NCBI RefSeq assembly: GCF_032854445.1
Contig: NC_088297.1
Location: 21,275,127 to 21,339,126, forward strand
Reading direction: 5' to 3'
Origin: Liolophura sinensis
Taxonomy: Eukaryota; Mollusca; Polyplacophora; Chitonida; Chitonidae
DNA length: 64,000 nucleotides
Below are positions 20,401 to 28,979 of this stretch, one piece after another. The stretch's first letter is position 1; each line of letters starts with the position of its first letter. Below the pieces are notes generated by a model. The model had not been told where the DNA came from, made no database searches, and saw nothing but the letters and a program-made list of their open reading frames with translations. The translations under genes and the position numbers were made by a program.

Positions 20401-23329
20401 CAAATTATTTCTCTGTACTCCATTGTTGTCTCAGAATGTTTCAAAATATCGGTTTTAGAGGTGCTTGAAAAAGGTTGAAGAATTATGGTTGTTGTGGGGC
20501 ATTGTAGGATGTCTTTGAGATGTATGGAAACAATGGGAGTGTTGGTAAGTGGTATTGTAACATTGTGGTTGTAGCTACTAGGAATCACCTTTTGGCATGT
20601 CCAAGATAATGATGAAAGTTCTGGTCAGCTACAAGCTGACGAATTTTGTAAATACCTTGTCTTTGTCTTCTTCCAGATGGCCCATTCTGTTTTTGCTCTA
20701 ACTCTGGTCAGCTACAAGCTGACGAATTTTGTAAATTTTGTAAATACCTTGTCTTTGTCTTCTTCCAGATGGCCCATTCTGTTTTTGCCCTAACTCTGGT
20801 AACTGTACCTATTGGTGTATAAGGACCATCAATGAGACCCACAACTTCCTCTACTGTGAATTCATTACCAAATTCATCAGCTTTTACAACATGACCGAAG
20901 ACCCTCATCAGGTTTGTAATCATTTCTATTTGTTAGCCTGTACGTCTTTAATGATTTGGCTTGCAGAACTGAATAATGGGAGACTTGAGGACAAGCTACA
21001 CAAAAGGTCCCAATCGCAGAAGAACACACCGTTTTCTCCTGTGATGTTGTACTAACTTTGTATTACATACAGGTACATGTAGGTGTTCGATGAGCACACT
21101 TACCTGTACACCACTATTAAGTGTGAAGAACAAAAATAATAATAAGTACATATGAGTGCACAAGTTCCTTATTAGTTCTTCGTGGAAGAAATGGGAACTA
21201 CGTGTTTAGATTTATACTCTCAAGAAGAAACATTTACTTTCATTTTCAGCTGCGGAACGCCGTCCATGATCTGAACTACGGAGTTTTACAACAACTTCAC
21301 GAACAGCTAAATGAACTGCGAGTGTGTAAGGGAGCGAAACAATGCAGTCATCGAAGCAGGGAGAAAAATGGTAAACAGTTTCATCAGTACACTGAAACAC
21401 TGGCAAGGTTTTAATATGTATGTCCATGTACCTTAATTTCTCAACCTTTTCAACCACCTCTGCAACCAGTATTTTGAAGCATTCTGAGAGAACTATGGGG
21501 TGTAGTGAAATAATTTACACAGATTTATGAGGCTTACATCTTAAGGGGCACAAATAAGTCATCTTTAGTGTCATTTTCGTGACAGTTGTTGTATAAATTC
21601 CACTTAAAAAAGTGCTTTAGTGGTTGAAAAGGTTGAAGATTTACAGTGGTGCGTTGGAAGTCCGTCCTGCAACAAGGAGGCACATTACATGCACTCTAAG
21701 AATTCCTTTGTCGTCATATGAGTGAAAAATTGTCAAGTACAACGTTAAACCCTAAGCACAAACTCACTCACTCTAAATGTGAAGGATCGATTTCTTCTTC
21801 CATGATGCAATAGCCATTCCGATTTGTAAACATGGAATACACTAAATGATAATAAATTTCGTCCATGACTAACTTGCTCATTTTTCCAGATTGTGAGAGT
21901 TCTGTTGATCATAGAACAGTGCTTTAAGGTTTGTTTAGATGGTAAGATTATACCCTAGTGGAAAAGTGAACATTTCAGCACCAAAACTAATATTTTGTGA
22001 CATTTATCGGCCTCTCAAAATACACTTTTGTGGCCAAAATTGTAGGTCAATTAGGACAGCTCAAAATGAATAGGTTTGTTCTGAGCTCCTATATCAATTG
22101 AAGTGCTAAATGGCCTGAACCTATCACATACTTCTTGTTAATGAGATTTCAATGGGTTCAATAAAACTCAGAAGATGTCAAATGTATCAAGTCCTATCAA
22201 TTCTAGAAAACCCCCAGTGTGTTGTATTAAAGAAGTGCAAAGTAAGGTAAAAAATTTTACCTGTATTGTAATCTTTGTTACAGGTAAAGGAAAGCACCAT
22301 AGGCACCACAATCGACATGAGAAAGGAAGTCTTCATGGACGGTAAGATCTTCTTAATTATTTTATACATGTAGCAGTGGAAAATCTCTTATAAGATTTGT
22401 ATGTATTTGACTGATGATTAATGCTGCACTCAGGAGTGGCTAGATAGAAACCCAACTAATTGTACTGTAAATCTTCAAGCTCTGCAGCACATTATTTAGT
22501 GGAATTTCTGCATTCATATATTATGATAATAGTGATAAAAATGATCTGTTTGTGTCATTAAAAACACAAGCTTCGCAAAACTGTGTGGCGTTCAGCATGA
22601 AGGGGATAGCGTAACAACTCGATGACCCGTATCGGTATAATGGCTTGGGCGGGGTAGCTTACTTGCCTTAAGGCCTCTCAGTGAAGCAACACTAGATAAA
22701 AGAGTAGTGGAAATCCATCCTGCAAAACAAGGAGGCACATGACATACACCCTAAGGATTCCTTCGTGGTCATATGACTGAAAAATTGTTAAGTACGACGT
22801 TAAACCCCAAGCATTCACTCACTCACTCACTCACAAAACTGTGGAAAATATTTCTCAACACACCATAGCTCTCCCTAAATATGTCAAAATATAGGTTGCA
22901 GAGGGGATTACAAGGGTTGAAGAATTGGGGTAGGTGCAGTGGGGAAAAATTATTCCACAGATTATTTATAAAGCGTTTTAAATTTTGATTTTAAGCTTTA
23001 AGTTGAGTAAATTTGCCATATCAAGCGATGTAGATTATATTGTCCATGTTTGTACATGTTTTATTCCTTTATTTAAGAAAACAGAAATAAATTCTGAACT
23101 ACTGTTGCTTGAACGTTCACTCTTGTCCTTGAATTTGACCAACAAATGCTGATGTTTTCATTCGCATATGTTTAGTAGTTTTACGTTTTTTTTTCGCATT
23201 ATTTCCTTTTTGTTTTCCAGGTCATTTTCAAGATCAGAGTACAATGGACGATGGCATCGCTCTGACTCAGGAATATGGTCTGAAAGCTTCTCAGACCACA
23301 AAAGAGCTCTTCGGAACTTTGGGAGATAA
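2172..23329 (+). CDS. extracellular heparan-sulfate 6-O-endosulfatase (Sulf1/2 family), N-terminus missing, one frameshift
   Basis: Sixteen coding exons, all with AG/GT borders and compatible phases, give about 809 residues against about 870 for vertebrate SULF1. Family members are secreted or cell-surface enzymes that remove 6-O-sulfates inside heparan sulfate chains and so tune Wnt, FGF and BMP signalling. Visible landmarks in order: the CxPSR formylglycine motif ([11 protein letters not shown], first Cys codon 2258-2260), [70 protein letters not shown], an acidic then Arg/Lys-rich stretch of the hydrophilic domain (18110-18310), [16 protein letters not shown], and [19 protein letters not shown] near the C-terminus. 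The stop codon is TAA at 23327-23329. The signal peptide and DDQD segment are not in the window. Oddity: one base is missing around 2351-2355 relative to the family frame, yet every other exon is intact, so an assembly error or a segregating allele is likelier than an old pseudogene. Introns at 7.0, 9.2, 18.4 and 20.6 kb carry arrays copied from exon edges. No poly(A) signal could be assigned; the AATAAA near 27985 is a distant candidate. Confidence 0.93.
3192..3417 (+). CDS. Sulf exon b
   Basis: Encodes [20 protein letters not shown] and continues through [12 protein letters not shown] to QYFPN. The borders are TTTTCAG and GTAAGG. The [12 protein letters not shown] block is a Sulf hallmark. 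Its phase fits the downstream frame of exon a, which supports a single-base loss there. Confidence 0.92.
3472..3680 (+). repeat. tRNA-derived SINE, divergent
   Basis: Head resembles a tRNA: CAGTGGCTGAGTGGTCTCAG fits an A box and AGCTCGATTCC fits a B box. It lies in the Sulf intron after exon b and ends near a CAAACAACCAAGC tail. Confidence 0.65.
4063..4158 (+). CDS. Sulf exon c
   Basis: Encodes [20 protein letters not shown] and on to NNTDH. The APHGPED block matches the sulfatase domain. The borders are GTGTCCAG and GTGAGT. The exon begins by completing an Arg codon split after exon b. Confidence 0.92.
4440..4645 (+). repeat. degenerate SINE relative
   Basis: Shares the layout of the main SINE (GTGGGAAAG, then CACTCTGGTTTCCT, then CACCATCATAAAAGTGAAA and a CAAATAAATAAATAAAT tail) but is strongly diverged. 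A similar fragment lies at 16440-16570. Confidence 0.55.
4658..4808 (+). CDS. Sulf exon d
   Basis: Encodes [20 protein letters not shown] through [16 protein letters not shown]. Ending at 4808 before GTTAGA gives the same residue spacing to the next exon as in vertebrate Sulfs. A second possible donor 9 bases further on would add three residues. Confidence 0.9.
4884..5125 (-). repeat. tRNA-derived SINE (main family)
   Basis: Minus-strand copy of the dominant SINE of the window. The tail side (TTATTTGATTGGTGTTTTA) is at left and the tRNA-like head (GCTAGCGC) at right. Shared core blocks are CGTACTCAAGAATATTTCAC, GCCAGCATTA and GACCTTCC. It lies in the Sulf intron after exon d, close to a second copy. 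Confidence 0.85.
5176..5440 (-). repeat. tRNA-derived SINE (main family)
   Basis: Second minus-strand copy in the same intron, 50 bp from the first and about 10-15% different from it by eye. It retains the body and head, including GATTGGTG-type tail sequence and a GAGTTCAAGTCC-like B box on the minus strand. Confidence 0.85.
6012..6187 (+). CDS. Sulf exon e
   Basis: Encodes [20 protein letters not shown], then [20 protein letters not shown] and [11 protein letters not shown]. The SDHGYHLGQ block supplies conserved catalytic and metal-site residues of sulfatases. The borders are GTATTTCAG and GTAAGA. Confidence 0.93.
6858..6983 (+). CDS. Sulf exon f
   Basis: Encodes [20 protein letters not shown] and on to KLLTKPEAP. 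The last ~35 bases and the donor CCCAG|GTAAACT are the source of the tandem array in the next intron. Confidence 0.92.
6984..7870 (+). repeat. exon-donor-derived tandem array in Sulf intron
   Basis: About eight units of roughly 90-110 bp. Each carries a version of the 3' end of exon f followed by a donor-like AG|GTA. An early unit at 7057-7100 still reads CTGACCAAACCAGAAGTCAC then CAGGTAAACT. Later units read TTGACCAAACTAGAGGTCAG then CAGGTATGC. Unit bodies share CATGTACATT and AGTATTAAAGTC. Confidence 0.85.
8022..8084 (+). CDS. Sulf exon g
   Basis: Small 63-base exon encoding [20 protein letters not shown], matching the WRDTFLVERG region of vertebrate Sulfs. The borders are CTTTCAG and GTGAGTG. 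Confidence 0.9.
9002..9182 (+). CDS. Sulf exon h
   Basis: Encodes [20 protein letters not shown] and on to [18 protein letters not shown]. The CQQ and cysteine spacing match the end of the sulfatase domain. The donor CACTCCAG|GTATGTAC is the template for the array that follows immediately. Confidence 0.9.
9165..10540 (+). repeat. exon-donor-derived minisatellite, ~43-49-bp unit
   Basis: About 28-30 tandem copies of AAGGCCACACCAGGTATGTA followed by CACAGGCAGATT. The unit matches the last bases of exon h and its donor (AAGCCACTCCAG|GTATGT), and the array begins at that junction. Most copies keep CAG|GTATGT, a near-consensus 5' splice site. Open frames of up to about 119 codons inside the array come from repetition and have no homology. 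Confidence 0.95.
11347..11509 (+). CDS. Sulf exon i
   Basis: Encodes [20 protein letters not shown] and on through [12 protein letters not shown] to HNS. Cysteine spacing matches the region after the sulfatase domain in vertebrates. The borders are TGGACAG and GTATTAAC, and the phases fit both neighbours. Confidence 0.88.
11655..11865 (+). repeat. tRNA-derived SINE (main family)
   Basis: Plus-strand copy in the Sulf intron after exon i. The head reads CTCCATGGCTGAAATGACCC and contains GCGAGTTCAACTCC. The body ends AATATTCTTGAGTAGGGC and then AACACTAATTAAATAG. Confidence 0.85.
12926..13140 (+). repeat. tRNA-derived SINE (main family)
   Basis: Plus-strand copy. The head reads GGTGGCCTCCGTGGCCAAGG and is followed by GTTCAAGTCCAGCTCATGCT. 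Its A-box region contains a short ATGCTAACATGTTAGCATGT duplication. The tail is CAAGTAAATAAATAAAT. Confidence 0.85.
14640..14880 (+). repeat. long direct duplication, copy 1, with GGGTCATG array
   Basis: About 150 bp (GATATGGCTTTTGGTGGTAA onward) recur at 15613-15770 in the same intron with few differences. The copy ends in a short array of AAACTGGGTCATG units (14775-14875). Confidence 0.85.
14933..15135 (-). repeat. tRNA-derived SINE (main family)
   Basis: Minus-strand copy, diverged in its tail half but with recognisable GACAGACCTTCCCACATA, GAAGCCAGCATGAGTT and GCTCCTGAGTCATTATGC. It lies in the large Sulf intron between exons i and j. Confidence 0.75.
15265..15430 (+). repeat. short tandem array, GGGGTTCATGATA unit
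   Basis: About a dozen 12-15-base units of GGTTCATGAT followed by AGGG or TAGGG. It sits between the two copies of the direct duplication. Confidence 0.9.
15613..15775 (+). repeat. long direct duplication, copy 2
   Basis: Second copy of the 14640 segment. It keeps GTATTACATTGACACAATCC and TACATGTAGATGTAGTAAAC but has fewer GGGTCATG units. Confidence 0.85.
16016..16170 (+). CDS. Sulf exon j
   Basis: Encodes [20 protein letters not shown] then [20 protein letters not shown] and on to KLENLK. CERELY and AWKDHK are strongly diagnostic of Sulf proteins. The borders are GTTTCAG and GTGTGC. Confidence 0.93.
16979..17124 (+). CDS. Sulf exon k
   Basis: Encodes [20 protein letters not shown] and on to [10 protein letters not shown]. 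It matches the RGHLKRRKPEECSC region of vertebrate Sulfs. The borders are TACTCAG and GTAAGC. Confidence 0.9.
17404..17610 (+). repeat. tRNA-derived SINE (main family)
   Basis: Plus-strand copy. The head reads GGCTTCTGTGGCCGAGGTGG and is followed by AGTTCAAGTCCAGCTGATAC. Its usual AATAAA-type tail is replaced by the 30-bp tandem array that starts right after AAGTGAAATTG. Confidence 0.8.
17611..17790 (+). repeat. 30-bp minisatellite, ~6 units
   Basis: Five near-identical 30-base units plus a partial one, GCATTACAGCCAGGGAATAA then TGAGGTTGAT. It is fused to the 3' end of a SINE. Confidence 0.95.
18106..18383 (+). CDS. Sulf exon l (hydrophilic domain)
   Basis: Encodes a run of about 35 mostly Glu/Asp residues ([20 protein letters not shown] within it), then a basic run ([17 protein letters not shown]), then [16 protein letters not shown]. 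The basic cluster corresponds to the hydrophilic domain that binds heparan sulfate in vertebrate Sulfs. The acidic block directly before it is more extreme than I recall for vertebrate proteins. The borders are TTCTCAG and GTAAGC. Confidence 0.92.
18384..19400 (+). repeat. exon-donor-derived tandem array, ~112-bp unit
   Basis: At least six units copy the end of exon l: CTGTTTTACACATG, then CATTGGAGAACTCCACC, then TTGAACG|GTAAGTT. Donor-like positions fall near 18830, 18942, 19054, 19166 and 19277, so the period is about 112 bp. Several units keep the exon's frame (reading [16 protein letters not shown]). They also have an upstream TCCAG that could act as an acceptor. The first 330 bp hold shorter, more degenerate pieces. 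Confidence 0.9.
19800..20205 (-). repeat. SINE fragments with 64-bp tandem amplification
   Basis: A plus-strand SINE body (about 19825-19915) abuts a minus-strand SINE head. Part of that head, from CTCACAGCGAGCGCATTGGT to ATGGTGGGAGGCAA, is amplified about four times at ~64-bp spacing. The last unit runs into a normal head ending CCTCAGCCACAGAGG. Confidence 0.85.
20281..20490. mobile_element. MITE-like element
   Basis: Ends in imperfect inverted repeats: ACTGTAAATCTTCAACC at left and GGTTGAAGAATTATGG at right, about 210 bp apart. It belongs to the family best preserved at 21431-21648. Confidence 0.7.
20618..20768 (+). repeat. duplication of acceptor plus start of Sulf exon m
   Basis: The stretch from CTGGTCAGCTACAAGCTGAC through the polypyrimidine tract, the acceptor TCTTCCAG and 30 bases of exon occurs twice, about 92 bp apart. 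The upstream copy yields a possible 30-base microexon at 20677-20706, flanked by AG and GTCAGC. It encodes the same ten residues (DGPFCFC-like). Confidence 0.88.
20769..20911 (+). CDS. Sulf exon m
   Basis: Encodes [20 protein letters not shown] then [15 protein letters not shown] and on to MTEDPHQ. TYWC(I/L)RT and NETHNFLFCEF-type sequence is the most conserved C-terminal part of Sulfs. The borders are TCTTCCAG and GTTTGT. Confidence 0.94.
21250..21370 (+). CDS. Sulf exon n
   Basis: Encodes [20 protein letters not shown] and then [12 protein letters not shown]. It matches the [20 protein letters not shown] region of vertebrate Sulfs. The borders are ATTTTCAG and GTAAAC. Confidence 0.93.
21431..21648. 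mobile_element. MITE-like element, best inverted repeats
   Basis: The left end TTTCTCAACCTTTTCAACC and right end GGTTGAAAAGGTTGAAGATT form terminal inverted repeats of about 20 bp around ~175 bp of AT-rich DNA without an ORF. Related copies lie near 2437-2636, 20281-20490, 22464-22938 (interrupted), 50098-50303, 58283-58497 and 60292-60501. Confidence 0.8.
21648..21778 (+). repeat. family B element, 3' part
   Basis: Begins directly at the right end of the adjacent MITE, reads CGTCCTGCAACAAGGAGG, and ends in an ACTCACTCACTC-like tail. Confidence 0.7.
21845..22075 (+). repeat. dispersed repeat, family D
   Basis: Shares blocks GAGAGTTCTGTTGAT, TTAAGGTTTG and TTTCAGCACCAAAA with 2745-2960, 51780-51975 and, weakly, 49950-50097. 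No ORF or terminal repeat was recognised. At three of the four sites a MITE copy lies within 200 bp. Confidence 0.65.
22284..22341 (+). CDS. Sulf exon o
   Basis: A 58-base exon encoding [19 protein letters not shown], rich in His and Lys. It is assigned from phase compatibility and position (TGTTACAG and GTAAGA borders) rather than homology, since this part of the C-terminus is variable. Confidence 0.75.
22464..22938. mobile_element. MITE interrupted by a family B element
   Basis: A MITE with left end ACTGTAAATCTTCAAG and right end GGGTTGAAGAATTGGGG is split by a near full-length family B copy at about 22590-22840. The nesting shows that family B was active after the MITE. Confidence 0.7.
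23221..23329 (+). CDS. Sulf last coding exon
   Basis: Encodes [20 protein letters not shown] and ends KRALRNFGR with TAA at 23327-23329. The acceptor is TTTTCCAG. The Trp- and Gly-containing tail resembles the short C-terminus of vertebrate Sulfs only loosely. Phase from the previous exon fits. Confidence 0.82.
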
Positions 23330-24600
23330 TTCTTACAGTGATCGTCTAGTGATATTAGTAACAAGCTACTTTCACTGTGTTGTTCGACATGAACTCTGTG
23401 TTGTGTGAACAGCTGCCGAACATGGGTCTGTGTTCACGATATCGTTACTGAATCTTGAACAAGCTTGGATTCCACCGATTTGTCTCGCCCATCAAGAAGT
23501 GCATTTTTAATTCAGTTAAATTTTGCTTTTTAATTCTTTTCTTTTTTTTTTCTCTAGGTGGGGCTGTTTTTACAGACACAAAGCATTGCAGACTTTTGTT
23601 AGCTTCATATTTGTTAAATGAACAAATAATTGTTATTTGTGATGAATTATTAAATGTGGACAGAATTTTGTTTTCATGGCATAATATTTTACTTGAGACA
23701 CAAAGAACAAGAGAGCCAAGAAGTCATTTGCATATTTATAAATTCTGAAAGACTTGATGTTTAATTGTTTGAAATTTTAATATTGTGAAACATTCATGAT
23801 TTCGTTTTTTGGGGGTATAGGGAGGGGAGTGGAGTGGGGAGTGGAGGTGGGTGAGGGCTCCATTGAAGATTTCAGTTTCCTTGCTTTTCTTTTTTTTTTT
23901 TGTCTTTGTTTTATTGCATGCTTGGCCTTGACTTTAAGATCACACATGTAGAACCACCAAAGTGTTCTTGTATTTGTATCTGTAACTTATGATGGTAATG
24001 CCCTTTACACATTTAACATTACTCTTTGATCATCGTCATTTATTATTCCTGGCAATGTACTAGCAATGTACTATGTATTTTTGTCTTGAGGAAATCTGTC
24101 TTGGTTTGTTTCATGTAGGCAACATTTTAATGCACAACAATAGATTATAAAACATTTTGCTTTGTAACGTATTTATAATATGGACGTGTTGAGTTCGGAA
24201 TAGTGTTTGACACGATATAAGCAATGCAAGCACTTTCTGTAACTTGGCTGTTTGAGGATGGATACCATGTGAAAAATATTGATAGTTGATAGGTCATTTA
24301 TTTTGAATACCGCTGGATTGACCAACTGGCTAAAATGCATCTGATAAATTTATTGCAAGATTATGATGCAGATATCATGGGAATGCAAATTTCAATTTGG
24401 AAAAGGGAAATTTGAGAAGGAAAGACCAACGGAGGTGTCACAAAATTTAATCTGAATTTTATATCGTAACGAAATTTGAATGCCTTGCAGATGTTCCACA
24501 GCACTTTGTCAGTGATAAAGTTCATATTAAAGTCAGCTTTAGCTTGATTACAATAATTGAAATTTTACTCTAGGTAATTGGAAATTTAACAAGCTACATA
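23330..24600 (+). other. probable Sulf 3' UTR start and flank
   Basis: No ORF with homology. AT-rich with T-runs at 23540 and 23890. No AATAAA was found close to the stop codon, so the transcript end is unknown. Confidence 0.4.
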
Positions 24601-24628
24601 AAGATGTCTGTATTGTAGTAACTGATTT

Positions 24629-25315
24629 CTGTTGTAACACTACCATACTTTGGCAATATCTAAAGTGTTTACCATGAACACACATACATTAAAAATCTGT
24701 TGTAGCACTAAAAGTGCTTTTGCACTTCCAAAGTGTTTCTCCCATGAAAACACATACACTGAAAATCTGTTGTAACACTACCATACTTTGACAATATCTA
24801 AAGTGTTTACCATGAGCACACGTACATTAAAAATCTGTTGTAGCACTAACAGTGCTTTTGCACTTCCAAAGTGTTTCTTCCATGAAAATGCATACACTGA
24901 AAATCTGTTGTAACACTACCATACTTTGGCAATATCTAAAGTGTTTACCATGAGCACACATACATTAAAAATCTGTTGTAGCACTAAAAGTGCTTTTGCA
25001 CTTCCAAAGTATTTCTCCCATGAAAACACATACACTGAAAATCTGTTGTAACACTACCATACTTTGGCAATATCTAAAGTGTTTACCATGAGCATGCATA
25101 CATTAAAAATCTGTTGTAGCACTAACAGTGCTTTTGCACTTCCAAAGTGTTTCTCCCATGAAAACACATACACTGAAAATCTGTAGTAGTACTAAAAGTG
25201 CTTTTGCAGTACCTAAGTGTCTCCCATGAGCACACACACACTGAAAATCTGTTGTAACACTGAAAGTGCTTTTGCAGTACAAAGTGTCTCCCATGGGCAC
25301 ACACACTGAAAAGTG
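24629..25315. repeat. dimeric higher-order satellite, ~140-bp dimer
   Basis: Two diverged monomers alternate: A, with CACTACCATACTTTGGCAAT, and B, with AAGTGCTTTTGCACTTCC. Both end in CATGA(A/G)(A/C)ACACATACA and AAAATCTGTTG. A monomers start near 24633, 24768, 24910 and 25048; B monomers near 24703, 24838, 24980 and 25115. Two further B-like monomers follow. Short minus-strand ORFs here are repeat artefacts. Confidence 0.9.
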
Positions 25316-25552
25316 TGACGTCGTTCATGAAAGACAAGAGTACTCAAACGATAGCTTTGGACTGCTTTGTTATAAGCAGGAAGGAGTTTTCGAAGTCCCT
25401 CATGATGAGGAATCGTTCCCTGACCTACATGTAGGTTCACCAAAAAACTAACCATGCAAGTTAATATGATATGGCTTTTTGTAACATAATCAAAAACACA
25501 CATCCAGCATTAATATGATAATTAGCTATGGTTTTAAAATGACTGTTGTCCA

Positions 25553-25606
<54 letters not shown>
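25553..25606. repeat. (TA)n microsatellite
   Basis: About 26 uninterrupted TA dinucleotides. Confidence 0.98.
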
Positions 25607-25609
<3 letters not shown>

Positions 25610-26514
25610 CTTGAATTAATTACTCGGGATTAGTGTGACATTGTTGGCAATTATAGATTATTAAGATATGTTTAGATATGAATGTTAGCAAATCTAGATT
25701 TAATCGCCAATGGGCAATAATGTAGAGTTTATATACTTCCTTGATATAAATTGTAAACCTTATAATAGCGTGAAGATAGTCCAAGATCCCGAAAAGGCAA
25801 TATGTCAGTATGTCGACTGTGTTGTTTTGTAGTATACCTGTAGGTTATTTTGTTGCCCTCGTTTTCTCACATGTTGCATCAATTGTGAATCCAAACATAT
25901 TTAGGAAGACATGATTGATATTTTGTAACCCTCACCATTTTAGATGAACACCACATCAAGTGTTTGCGTTTTTTATCATATAAATGTGTTTTACTCCACA
26001 TGGTGTAGTGTTTAGAATTACCCTCAATCAATTCAGTGTTTTTACATGTAATGTGTCACTTAGGTAGGATTTTACTAGTCGTTCTAGTTTTAGAATTCAA
26101 GAAAACTTCATTGTCAACTTTAAGAATCAGTAGGTATTTTTGCCAAATATGGAATTCGAAAAGGTCTAGATTCCAACTTAAAGCTTCAAAATAGCGCCTA
26201 TGCCAATTTTGGATTCAAAAATTCGAGTTCCAGGATTTAAAATGCTGCAGCGTCAGCATTTACATTAAAAAGGCTCAGTACTATGGAATTGTAAGGGTTT
26301 AATGCCAGCATTGGAATACAAAAGGTCTAATGCAAGCATTAGAATGCACAAGGTCTAATGCCATCTTTTGGATACAAGAAATATTTGGATGCCAACTTTG
26401 GAATTAAAATGTTACCAGTGGCGTGTGTGGGATCTAAGAAGTTAGTACATATATCTTAATTCTATTAAACAGGTACTCTGACAAACATTTACATTTACCC
26501 TTGTTTTATCCTAG

Positions 26515-26672
26515 TGTTCTCCGGCCGTTCGTGGAAGGTCAGCCAGCAACCTGTGGATGGTCGTGGGTTTCCCCCGGGCTCTGTCCGGTTTCCTCCCACC
26601 ATAATGCTGGCCACCGTCGTATAAGTGAAATGTTCTTGAGTACGGCGTAAAACACCAATCAAATAAATAGAT
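26515..26672 (+). repeat. tRNA-derived SINE, 3' part
   Basis: Body without head: GTGGATGGTCGTGGGTTTCC, then TAATGCTGGCCACCGTCGTA, and tail CAATCAAATAAATAG. Confidence 0.85.
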
Positions 26673-26814
26673 AATTGTTTAGTGTTATGCGGTGCTTTTT
26701 AGCATACAGTGACCTATGGATGTATTTATGTTAACTTGGCAAACTCAGCCAATTCCATTGCTGCCTTGTACTGTCCCGTGTATATGTCTTGACTATTATT
26801 GCAATTCTGAACCC

Positions 26815-26962
26815 AACCATGTTGTTGCCAGCAAGCTGCGGATGGTCGTGGGTTTCCCCTCCTGGGCTCTGCCCGTTTTCTTCCCACCATAATGCTGACC
26901 GCCATCGGAAAAGTGAAATATTCTTGAGTACCGCGTAAATCACAAATCAAATAAATAAATCA
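26815..26962 (+). repeat. tRNA-derived SINE, 3' part
   Basis: A second headless body 140 bp after the previous one: GCTGCGGATGGTCGTGGGTT to CAAATCAAATAAATAAAT. Confidence 0.85.
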
Positions 26963-28979
26963 GCCACGCTGCCTCTTCACCTATGCCTACCACATGGTTT
27001 GTGGTCACCATTTTATTGCGGCTCACTGCACATATCAAAACCTAACATGTGCGGCACATTTAGAATATACAGCTCAACCCACTGACCCACCCATCCATTC
27101 ATTCATGCATCATGCCACTCTTCTATTAATCCCAATCGTTCTTCTACATGCACAACCCAGTAACCCACAAACCTGCTTAAATCTTCATCCAGATTCTACG
27201 ACACTACTGTATTCACTTTAATAGCTATGGTGTATTTTAGTGACTTAAAATACCCATCAACAACCCACAGCTGGAGCAGATTCTAAATTCTACCTGGTCA
27301 TTTCTGACTTGAGTCAAAATTTGAAATACGATTTTAAAGCTTATATGTGGGCTAAATGAATTTAGGTTTTGACCTCCTCAAAAGACACCTGTTAACTGAA
27401 GACAGTTGTATCAAAATTTCAACTTTAAGTACCAAACAATTCCTGTGTGAATTCGACCCCAGTTCACCTGAACAATCATCGGCATACCTGAATACCCAAT
27501 CACTTTATCTGAAAACATATTCGCATACTTAAATACCAATCTATCAAGTCAGACAATATCAAATATCAGCAGGGAACTTCCTCAAACCTTTATGAGTAGG
27601 GCAAACAAAATCTTCAGTAACTGAATCAGATATGTCATCAAGTGATTTTAATTTACATCAAGTTTGTCCTTTTATTAATGATTGTTGTTCTGCACTAAAT
27701 GTCTACTCAGTTCTCTTGATCAAAACCTGATAGCTCGTATACATATCCGAAACGAAATAATCTCAGATAACATTATAGCATGGCTTGATGTCTCCACCTG
27801 TATCCCGCGCCTAATCTGTCAACATTGGTACTCGATGCGAGAACTGTTCTAGTATATCAGATATTGCAGATGTATACAAGTGGGTGATCATTTCTCATAT
27901 TTACCATTTTTACCAATATTTACCAAATGTCGCATTTGCATTTGACTGTTTGTTCTTGTTGGTCTGTCATCTCTACTGTCAGTTTAAATAAAATGGGCTC
28001 ACATTGTACTATGCACTGAGGATGTATCTTCTCTTCTTTGTCGTTGTCATTAGAAATGATGTAGATAGTTTTCTGGACTGAAGTTTTAAAAAAAATGTTA
28101 ATGACAAGTATTTTAATACCTGGAGCTTGTTCTACAAAGCTGTTGCAGTGCTGCCATGGTGACGTATCTCTTCCCTGTATATGTTGTCATGGAAATTGCG
28201 CCAGGCGTAGTTTGCGACTGCTTAGCAGAACAGGCATATAAATCATGAATTCAAAAACTGGTTTCTCTCACAATGAAGGAAATTCATAACAGTCTAATTT
28301 TGTAAGAAAGCATCAGAACTGTGTTGATTGTCCTGGGGTTATAATTATCAAATGTCTTAAGACAAAAACATTCAAACCCAGCCACAACTAAAATGATTTA
28401 CTCCAGGAAGTTTGTACACTGATTATTTACTGCAGAATTTACTTTTACAGAGTTTTTTCCTGCTCTGATTTTGACTTTTTAAGCCAGATGTGTAAGAGAT
28501 AAATGTCTGGAACTAATTTATTAGTTGTCATCAAACGGTGCAGTGTTTGCAAAATTCTGTTGTATCTTTTTAACAAAACTGGGTTATGATTTGTGTGAAA
28601 TTTTGGAATTGTTTCTTTTCAACTGACTGTGTTCACTCAACCCTGTATGTAGGCCTATCTACTGGATTTGAAATCTCTCTTTTCATCCGCATACTGTTCT
28701 TTCTGCTCTTTCCATAAATTGATGAAAATATTTTACCGTTTTTAAGTGTTGTTCTTTCTGAAGATTTTAGAAATCCGCAACCCAATGCAATCACCGTGAG
28801 GTCAAATCTAGGCGCAGCTCATTATGTATGGATTCACAACAAATTCTTTGCTGTGGTAGTATAATTTCAGTTAAGTTTTGTAAATTCAGCTTTATATATC
28901 TGGTTTTGTGAAAAAGTTTTGGTTAAAGTCACACTTCCACTGATTAAGACGTTGTTAATCATGGTTTATCATTGAAGGA

